27,500 bases of DNA. Source: Schizochytrium sp. TIO01 (taxonomy: Eukaryota > Sar > Bigyra > Thraustochytrida > Thraustochytriidae). The stretch spans positions 1,937,501-1,965,000 of the forward strand of contig SMSO01000034.1 in the NCBI GenBank assembly GCA_004764695.1, given 5' to 3'. The notes beneath the pieces were generated by a model, which did not search any database, was not told where the DNA came from, and was given only the letters and a program-made list of their open reading frames with translations. The position numbers and the translations under genes were made by a program. This document shows, piece by piece, positions 19,757 to 27,500 of the stretch (positions are counted from its first letter, which is position 1; each line of letters begins with the position of its first letter).

Positions 19757-21005
19757 CGTGTTTTGCAGCAGTGAGTGTCACCTTTGATGGATGGATTGAT
19801 CAATCGCGTTGATTGACTTTGCTTGTCTTAGTCTTCGCTTTGCTTTGGCGCTCGAAAGAGAGAGAGAGAGAGAGAGTAGTTTGAGTCTTTGCTCGCGCTG
19901 CTGATCAGGAATGGAGACTCCTGCTCTGTCTTCTTCTTCTCCTTCTTCTTTGCAGCAAAGAAGGAGGAACGGGCGAACTCCTTGCGACGCCTCGCAATTG
20001 CCTCTGCAGACCAAGCCTCGGTCACGAGTAACGAACGCGTGAAGGGGTGTTGCGCGCGAGAGGTCGCGGGGGCGTGGATATCGTGCGTACGCGCTGCCTC
20101 GTGTTACGGGTTTGCGAGGATGGCTGGCTTTGGCGAGAGTAGTAGGTTGCTGGGTATGATACTTGGTTGTATACGTAGGTTAAGCGCTGCTAGTGTTTTC
20201 GAAGGTCCGTTGAGTCAATTTTTTCCTGAGAGCGCAAGGTGTGAAAATGGATTCTGCTCTTGAAGAAAGACGAGGAGGCGTTGTGCTTCTACCAAGTCAC
20301 ACACAATACAGAACGTGGTAGGAAGGTCCCTATCCATTTGTGATCGTGTATGGGTGCTATTGTTTTGGTTTGATAATATATAGCATTGAGTAGGGTTTTG
20401 TTGAGCAAAAGGAGGTCGAGTTTCGATTGTCATGGCGTTTTGTGTAACGAGTAGTAGGCAAGAAGAGGTCCTTGTATCGGGGTCGATTAGACAGAAGAGC
20501 CAAAAAATTGTAGTCTTTTTGTTGTTTTTGGTGAGGTCTTGAAGCGACGAAAACTCGTAACTGTGTCATACAAGAAATAAATTGCTTGTCGGGAGTAGGT
20601 TTTTGTCTATCAGATAGTAATAGGTTTGTGATGCGATCTATGATAGATTATCTTGAGATCGGGAAAGCTTGGGAGAGAATGGAGAGCAAGTCGACAATTT
20701 TCGGATTTTAAAGATGTGTCGAGTCGTTGGATATTTGCTTCACGGCTTCAATGTGAAAAAAGCAGAGAGTTGCTTTCAACGATCAGAGCTACTGGCGGCT
20801 GCGACCAAAGGTGTGCCAGAAAGAAGGGAAGGAAAGTTTCAAAAAGAGGAGCATCTTTGACCGAGAGTAGATGCCTAATTGCCGTTCTTACAGTGCTTGT
20901 AATCCTCTTCGGGCAGGTTTATTTTCATGAAATGATTTTTTAATAATATTGTGATATCAACCGTGGAGTTGCTCTCTTGTAGTGCAACGGTAAAAAATAA
21001 AGGGG
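19757..21005. promoter_or_regulatory. 5' region of the LRR-kinase gene and head-to-head spacer
   Basis: Directly upstream of ATG 19756 on minus is a CT-rich leader with (AG)10 on plus at 19857-19876 and further pyrimidine/purine-asymmetric stretches to about 19975. The block 19970-20150 is clearly more GC-rich than the surroundings, as expected for a promoter or leader. No coding exon could be supported: plus frames at 19889-20263 and 20653-20943 and minus frames at 19778-20025 lack domains and splice context. TATA-like elements are not distinctive. Confidence 0.4.
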
Positions 21006-21012
21006 AAAAAAA
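21006..21012 (-). terminator. Pol III terminator of 5S rRNA copy 2
   Basis: Seven A on plus (T7 on the transcribed strand), immediately at the 3' end of the 5S gene. Confidence 0.7.
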
Positions 21013-21129
21013 CATTCAACACCGGGGCTTCGCATGCAGTCCCCTATCATACTACTGACCCGGCCCTACGCGACTTTACTTCTCAGTGCGAATGAGATGA
21101 GGTGTTACCCGCGTGGTATGATCGAATGT
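21011..21129 (-). rRNA. 5S ribosomal RNA, copy 2
   Basis: Same 119-base sequence as 8487-8605 with no difference seen by eye, on the same strand, with a better terminator. It lies in the spacer between two head-to-head LRR genes, not in a tandem 5S array. The 18S gene in this window is about 5.8 kb away and on the opposite strand. Confidence 0.93.
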
Positions 21130-21689
21130 ACTTCAATGTCGGTTCATACTCTATTTATACTCAGTTTAAAAATGGTTGTTATTTACTTCTTTGGTAGTGC
21201 AACAAGATAGTGGTAGTGGAACGTCTGGAGCAAACATCACTGCAAAAGATATTATAGTAGAAGTTATTAACTAGTTTGGTAAAGATAGGCCTAGGATATT
21301 GTTAGAAAGAACTCAAGTGCAGAAAAAGAATGCAGAACCCAAGTCGCTGCAGAGATTGATCAAATCACTATTTTCGACGGAACAGCAAGTGTGGCGCAGC
21401 AGAGAGCAGGGAGCATAAGCAACATCAGCAGCGACGAGCAACACGATTGCGAGTCGGCGACCCTTTTCTTCGCGAGCGTTGGCTTAGCAAGGATTGACAA
21501 GAGACAAAGCTCGAACGAACGATCGGCGAGGGAGGGCGCTCTTGAAGTGCAGTATACACAGGGAGCTTCTACTACACGCTGATCGTGTAGCGTAGAAACG
21601 GGTGGCGGGAGACTAAGTGGAGTTTTCTTAGGTTCTTCTCGGAGTCAACTGTTGAAAGTACCGTCGCCAGGCACGAACGAGGGACGAAA
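21130..21689 (+). promoter_or_regulatory. Promoter and leader region of the second LRR gene
   Basis: The right half (about 21360-21690) is more GC-rich than typical spacer and purine-rich, consistent with a 5' leader. A 63-codon frame (21391-21582) begins with GTG, not ATG, and ends before the gene's first ATG. The frame of exon 1 stays open upstream of ATG 21690 to a TAG at 21588-21590, so a further upstream exon cannot be excluded. Confidence 0.35.
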
Positions 21690-24600
21690 ATGATTAGAGA
21701 AAACATGATTTCAGATCACTCTTGTGACTTCTTTGGCGAAATGAACAAGCGGACGCTTCGAAAGCTTCGTGAAGGTTCGGTTACCAAAAATATAGAGTAA
21801 GTGTAAAAGTAAGAGAAGATCTTTGGACACAGAAACACCAGACCAAGAATATCTAGCCAGTTAGTAAAAATTTGACTTCCCCGTGTTGATCTGCCGTGCG
21901 TGCATTATTCATGTGCTGGATACAGATTTGAAAGGGCTACTGACTTTGAGCTTGCTGATGATGCAAAATCTTTTCTTTTTTTTAATATAATAGACTAAGT
22001 GGGTACCATTGGGCACGAGTTCAAATTAGCAACGAAGGTTGGCAAGCCTTGACTGAGGCAGTCAAGGAAAATCGTGTGGAATCAACCTTGAAGTGAGTTT
22101 TCGTTAAAGATTCCGTAATCGCGCGGCATTGTAGACGATCATTAAAGCATGACTGACGGAAGCTGTTCTTTCTCGGTGTTTCGGAGGAAATTCTCGATGA
22201 ATAGACTCAAGAACATTAATATTAGCAATGATCATTGGGTTGCTCTCGCAAACGCACTGAAGGAGACTACAGGGAGACTACAGTAATGTCTGGGCTCATG
22301 TAAGTGAGAATTAACATTTCGTGTGTTGAGGCAATGGATCTGATCACACCATTTCATGTTTAATTATATATACACTAACATGAATGATTACCCGTCGGGG
22401 CACACAATACCATCCTTTGATGGTGGCTAACAAGCAGCTTGTGTAACGTCCCATTCACCACTGAAATGATCAAGGGCTTGGATGGTGTTCTGAAGAAGAA
22501 CCGAGCTTTGAAGCGTTTGGGGTGAGTTCAGCTAAGTCAAGGTGAAATGTCATCTAGGTCCCACCTGACAGGTTGTCATTTTTTTTGTTGACGAGCATGT
22601 CATTGGGGACGACTTTGTAGGATCATTATTTGAAAGTTGCTAACAGTGAGATTATTTGGTGGTTACTATAATACTCCTTGTTATCAATGGGTGCGCAGGC
22701 TTTTGGATAACAATTTTGGGAGTGAAGCTTTTGCGATTTTGGTGGAAGCTCTGAAGATGAATGAGACGCTGAAATGTTTGGAGTGAGTTTGTTGAAGCAG
22801 TAAGACAAGATATGTGGTCTCTTTGTTGGTCATTAAAGAGGTTTTAGTAGCAAAATGAGAATGACGACTGACGATGGTATAAATTGATGTGGTTTTATTT
22901 GTGAGCGAGCAGGATTGAAAGGAATATCGGGGCTGACGATTGCGTCGTTTTAGCTGATAGTCTAAAGAACAACCAGTCACTGAGTACAGTAAAGTGAGTA
23001 TAGTCGGCCTTGGAATTTTTGCTAGATGTTATGTCTTGTCGTGCATATAAGAGAGTTATATGATAGGCAGCTAACAAATTGTGCGATGCGTTGGCATGGT
23101 GCTCTATTGAATGGGCAGTCTTGATGACAATACGATTGGCAGCAAAGGTTGTTTGGCTTTGGCCGAGGTGCTCAAGGTAAACGAAACGCTGCGAATTCTA
23201 CAGTAAGTATATATAGTCTATATATGCCGCCGGATACAAGAATGTTTCTGATAGTCGTGCAGGAAGTTTGCTGACGTTACTGTCGATTGATTAAACGATA
23301 CTGTTGCATAATGTTTGACAAGCGGGGGCTTACAGACTTCGTGGTAACAACGTTGGCAGATACACTCAAGAAGAACAAGACGCTGACAGAGTTGGGATGA
23401 GTTGAACAAGATTTCAAGTGTATTCATGTGTCTGTAAAATGGTGAACATGTGGGGCACAAGGAGAGGTTTTGCCTTGATCTTTTTAAAATTATAAATGCA
23501 TGGTGAGAAATGTTTGAGCAAGGTGGCTGACGTTCAAACTTGAGTGAAATCACTTTTATTTTTTCATTGTCAATTGTGGACCAACAGGCTGGGGAACAAC
23601 AATATTGACAACAAAGGTTGTGCAGCGTTGGCGGATGCGCTCAAGACAAACCATACGTTGACCATGCTAGAGTGAGTTGACTGTTATACCCTTTGCATGC
23701 ATGCAACAAGAGGGTTAATCATATGATATACTGACAGGAAGTATTAGAATGATTACGATTCTTAAAACAATTTGTTGTCTTTGGCCGAGTACGGATGCGC
23801 AGCCTTACATCTAACAAAATCAACGACGAAGGATGGGTGGGCTTGGCTGAAGTACTGAAGGAGAACAAGACGGTGGAAACGTTGCTGTGAGTTAGACTAG
23901 CAATTTATCAGGCTATTGCCGGTACGAGAAGATACCCATTGTAGCTTCTTTTGCAAAGAGATAACTGACTTTGATATGAATTGACGCATTTTCTTTTTCA
24001 ACAGGATGAATGGAAGCATTGTTGGCGATAAAGGTTGTGCGACGTTTGCTGAGGTACTCCAGAAAAGCCATTCGCTGAAAAACCTAGGGTGAGTTGAGCA
24101 ATCTATGTGTCAGACCATTCTGAGAATACACGGACCTTTGTTCAAATTCTTGTCTGTTTCAAGTAAACGATGGAAATTTAGAAGCATAGAGTTGCACATG
24201 TAGTGGGTTCGTACTAATTGTGCAGGAAGACTATTTGTTAAGATAGCTGACTTTCGTGTAAAAATGGAAACAAATGAAATGATTTGCTATTTCGTTTTGG
24301 ACTAATAGTCTGGGTACAAAGTACTTTGATAACACAGGCTTTCGCGCTTTTATGGATGTACTCAAGGAAAACCAGGTTTTGAAAGCGCTATTGTGAGTTG
24401 AATGCCTTTTTTTGAGGAGGGGAGGGCTCTGACTGATGCAGAAATGATCAGAGGGTCGAAAGAAGTTGTGTAATTACGTGTTTGGTTCAAGCAAGTAGAG
24501 CAGGAAGCGATGCTTGTTTTTGAAACCATGAGGAAGCCATTCGTGACACTGTCAGAGGACTAACGTTGGATTGGAAGGGGTTATGGCACCCAACAACGTT

Positions 24601-25367
24601 TTTATTTTATTGCTAACTGCAATCTAACAGCTTGAGCGCAATGAGCATTGACGACAAGTTTTGTGTGGCTTTGGGTGAGGTATTGAAGAAGAACAAGGTT
24701 CTGACAGCATTATCGTGAGTTAAACAAGTTATTTTTGGGCACCAAAGTGGAAAGAATCAGAATTAATGGTGTACACTACTGCAATTGATAAATATGGAAC
24801 ACTTGGAAGATATAAGAGCAAATATGTCCTTGAAAAGTGCAGTTTGATAGCAGAGATCTAACTCTATTCATTATTTGTAAATCGTGTTATAGTATCAACG
24901 GGAAGGACAAGAGCAGCACAAAAGGTTGTATGGCGGTGATTGAAGGACTTCAGGTGAACCGCAGTATCACAGTCTTTGAGTACGTTGAAGAAAAACATGA
25001 AGAAAAGGAATTGTTTGTCTAACAGAATGATGTATTGATTGATAGACACCCCTGGCGAGGTGATAAAAGTATCCAAAGTGAGCTTGACCTGAATAACCAG
25101 ATTTATGCTGAACAGGAAAGGAAGAACAAGCTTGAACAGGTAATTCGTGAGCTTCGTTGCATCCATGCCGTGAACAGGACCTTAGCTATGCCGCTTGCAG
25201 GGAAACGTGGCAAACAAATTGTGCAGAGTAGTTTAACTAGCAACACGACCAATCTAGGAGATAAACAGCAATGCCTTGATGAACAGAAGCTGGAAGTTAG
25301 TCGTTTAGAAGCTGCAAACAGTGTCCTAACGGCTTCATTGGGATTGCTGGGCACGTATCTTTGCTAA
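21690..25367 (+). CDS. LRR protein with C-terminal coiled-coil segment
   Basis: Predicted exons: 21690-21796, 21994-22092, 22205-22282, 22438-22521, 22699-22782, 22913-22993, 23119-23202, 23588-23671, 23803-23886, 24005-24088, 24309-24392, 24631-24714, 24893-24979, 25046-25367. All junctions are phase 2, and the sum is 1446 bases (481 residues). Most donors read GTGAGT. Exons 2-13 each encode one ribonuclease-inhibitor-type LRR, for example LDDNTIGSKGCLALAEVLK. The last exon encodes a charged, probably coiled-coil segment (QERKNKLEQVIREL) and ends LLGTYLC. No kinase, RING or NB-ARC domain is present. The repeats have diverged along their whole length and the introns are unrelated, unlike the neighbouring array. 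Weak points: exon 3 (78 bases, donor GTAATG), and the last intron. If that intron is retained, translation stops at TAA 25020-25022 after EELFV-like residues. It is divergent from the LRR-kinase gene across about 1.9 kb. Function is unknown; a recognition or scaffold role is inferred. Confidence 0.75.
23336..23396 (+). pseudogene. Decayed LRR exon inside the second LRR gene
   Basis: After an intact acceptor (GCTTACAG) the sequence starts as an LRR exon (CTT CGT GGT AAC AAC, LRGNN) and ends as one (CTC AAG AAG AAC AAG ACG CTG, LKKNKTL). It is 61 bases, not 84. The missing 23 bases shift the frame to a stop, and the donor is ATGAGT where the neighbours have GTGAGT. Because neighbouring exons are symmetric (phase 2-2), skipping it keeps the frame, joining CA to G as Gln. 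Confidence 0.8.
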
Positions 25368-26480
25368 CCAGATAAATCATTTTCCAATCTAGTCATAAAG
25401 GCTGGATTGAAATCTGGACTGCAAAGATATTACACAGAATGGAAAGAATACAATATTACGGCATGACGTTGGGATTCTTAAAGGAAGACACTGGTATCAG
25501 GACTTGCATGATAGCTGATGTTTGACACCATGACATAATCGCTGCTATGGTGTAACACTGCATGAGATGCACCCTTAATAAGAAACGAAGTGAACAAAAT
25601 AAAGCAAAGGCGACAGCAGTTCCGAATCAACCTACAAGACGACCATCTGTCCAAAGGCAATATCTCACTCTAGCCTCAACACCAACAAAGCACAAGTATC
25701 TCTGACCCTGTTAGGCAACCACGACCAACGTTCAAGTAGGTATAGAGACGTTTTCTAAGTTTAAGTTCTTCAATAGAACAGAGTAGGTGAGGGAATGCGG
25801 CGTCTTGTAACCATTGACGTATTTATGAAAGCAGTCTGATGGTTAAAAACTTCATCTTATCCAAGGAGAGACCCTGAATGAAATGTTTTCGTATGGGATA
25901 TTATTGCAGATCATCAGAAAAATTAGAGATCATTTTTGTTTTGTATTGGTGTGTTTCTTTAAGATCAGAAAAGACTCATATAGGACATTAATTTATGTTA
26001 AAAAGAAGGATATAGGCAGACACATAATCATAGCATTTTATTCTAACTTCAAGTCCAGTAGACCGACTGTGTAGGTCACAAAAGCTTCACTTAAAAAGAT
26101 TCACAACCCATCCTTGTATACTGTACTTGCTTGAAAACCATTCTGTTGAAATGCTAATCATCAAAGTCGTGGTTTGTTCTCACAATTTTTTCAGGTCATA
26201 ATTATATATCTTTTCTACCTTATTCGTCTTTGTATCACAGGTACTACAACTATTCAGGCAGCAAACATGACCCAAAAATACCAGATCAAGTTTTTGGAAG
26301 AACTTTCCCGCAGCAATTTTCACTTTTTGAAATGAAAGCAACCCATATCAATATATTTGGAAATTTGAAAATTTACCACCATTCATTTTGCCTTTTCAAA
26401 CCTCCAAAACAAGCAAATATCTACAATATCCATTTTCGGTTTCTGTGTCAAAGGGCCCTTGTTCAACGCGGCCACTGAAC
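25368..26480. other. AT-rich intergenic DNA between LRR gene and rDNA
   Basis: No gene can be supported. Frames at 25883-26074 and 26230-26478 have no domain or splice context. This may include the outer rDNA spacer. Confidence 0.45.
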
Positions 26481-26963
26481 GGGAAACCGTCAGAACAGAA
26501 CAGAACAGTTGACAAGTTCCAACTCTTGCCGGTTTTGTGAGTTCTCGAGGTGGCGCGAGGAAGAATGTGTGCGGACGGGTTCAACTCTGCTGGACTTGTG
26601 AAGCTCAAGAAACTTCCTGCAAAATGCGCTAAGATTGGATCTGAGACAGCGTGTGCCGTTTGGGTACATTTTGAAGCTGTCGCGGTCTTGAAGCTTCGTA
26701 TTGTTACGTAAATCTTCGCAAAGTTTTGATCTGAACCGAAGGCGTGAGGACCGTTGCATGTGGATGAATACTTCTTCAGAAGCGTGCAGCACTTCACATC
26801 GAAGTCTCCCCTAGAGATGCTCATTTGAAAAGACATTCTTTGGCGCGAGATTGGTCAAGGTTGAAAAGGACGATTGGCTGAGTTTTGAAATACACTGAGA
26901 TTGTTGAAGAAACTTGTTTAAAATGATCTCTCACAGACTCATTTTAAATAAAATAAACATAGC
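26481..26963 (+). promoter_or_regulatory. Probable rDNA promoter and 5' external transcribed spacer
   Basis: The sequence becomes more GC-rich at about 26480-26850, just upstream of the 18S start, after a short direct repeat (CAGAA, three and a half units, 26491-26508). By position this should hold the Pol I start site and leader. No consensus can be read from one copy. A 146-codon minus frame here (26396-26836) has no recognisable domain and is treated as chance. Confidence 0.35.
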
Positions 26964-27500
26964 AATCTGGTTGATCCTGCCAGTAGTCATATGCTCGTCT
27001 CAAAGATTAAGCCATGCATGTGTAAGTATAAGCGATTGTACTGTGAGACTGCGAACGGCTCATTATATCAGTAATAATTTCTTCGGTAGTTTCTTTTATA
27101 TGGATACCTGCAGTAATTCTGGAAATAATACATGCTGTAAGAGCCCTGTATGGGGCTGCACTTATTAGATTGAAGCCGATTTTATTGGTGAATCATGATA
27201 ATTGAGCAGATTGACTATTTTTGGTCGATGAATCGTTTGAGTTTCTGCCCCATCAGTTGTCGACGGTAGTGTATTGGACTACGGTGACTATAACGGGTGA
27301 CGGAGAGTTAGGGCTCGACTCCGGAGAGGGAGCCTGAGAGACGGCTACCATATCCAAGGATAGCAGCAGGCGCGTAAATTACCCACTGTGGACTCCACGA
27401 GGTAGTGACGAGAAATATCGATGCGAAGCGTGTATGCGTTTTGCTATCGGAATGAGAGCAATGTAAAACCCTCATCGAGGATCAACTGGAGGGCAAGTCT
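26964..27500 (+). rRNA. 18S (SSU) ribosomal RNA, 5' part
   Basis: The sequence starts AATCTGGTTGATCCTGCCAG, the standard eukaryotic SSU 5' end. It continues with AAGATTAAGCCATGCATG, GCGAACGGCTCATTA, GGAAATAATACATGC, TAACGGGTGACGGAG and CGCGTAAATTACCCA. Only the first 537 bases lie in the window. From memory, the stretch TATGCGTTTTGCTATCGG and the start of the 5' domain match labyrinthulomycetes of the thraustochytrid group best. No intron or insertion is visible. The gene reads toward the right edge. Confidence 0.95.

Noticed and set aside
20653-20943. A plus frame ending in a hydrophobic segment (LIAVLTVLVILFG), a possible membrane protein
   Set aside because: It starts with TTG, has no homologous feature I recognise, and lies in a spacer with several equally long chance frames.
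26396-26836. A 146-codon minus-strand frame upstream of the 18S gene
   Set aside because: No domain, unusual composition, and it lies in the probable rDNA leader, antisense to the rRNA.

Overview
The window is eukaryotic nuclear DNA: introns are GT-AG with consensus-like donors, intergenic DNA is long and AT-rich, tRNA and 5S genes end in Pol III T-runs, and a nuclear 18S rRNA gene begins at about 26964 and runs off the right edge. From memory, the 18S 5' domain reads like a labyrinthulomycete (thraustochytrid, Aurantiochytrium-like stramenopile). I could not run a search, so this placement is tentative. Universal subtelomeric rDNA has been reported for Aurantiochytrium, so the right edge may lie near a chromosome end.

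Left part (1-12440): gene-poor and AT-rich. It holds a good tRNA-Thr(AGT) gene (1892-1964), a tRNA-Val-like pseudogene beside it (1660-1725), a 5S rRNA gene on the minus strand (8487-8605), and two pairs of dispersed repeats in the same order and orientation (441-823 with 9600-10015, and 2463-2653 with 10525-10725). One repeat carries telomere-like (TTAGG)4. A probable 3' exon of an unidentified plus-strand gene ends at 12139.

Core (12440-19756, minus strand): ten separate 84-base open stretches, a 195-base exon and a 2689-base exon splice in one consistent phase into a single predicted gene of 13 exons and 1258 residues. Its protein has a short N-terminus, ten leucine-rich repeats of 28 residues, a linker, a long helical region, a Ser/Thr protein kinase domain and a C-terminal RING/RBR-like Cys-rich module. 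The LRR part is a tandem array of exon-intron units of 400-444 bp. The introns are nearly identical from unit to unit, but the exons differ at the solvent-exposed positions of the LRR beta-strand. This looks like a recognition receptor whose ligand-facing surface diversifies within a homogenised array, joined to kinase and ubiquitin-ligase-like output domains.

Right part (19757-27500): a second LRR gene runs head-to-head from the first on the plus strand (21690-25367, 14 predicted exons, 481 residues). It has the same 84-base phase-2 exon plan, but its repeats and introns have diverged, and one repeat exon is decayed. An identical second 5S rRNA gene (21011-21129) sits between the two LRR genes. 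After gene-free DNA and a probable rDNA leader, the 18S rRNA starts.
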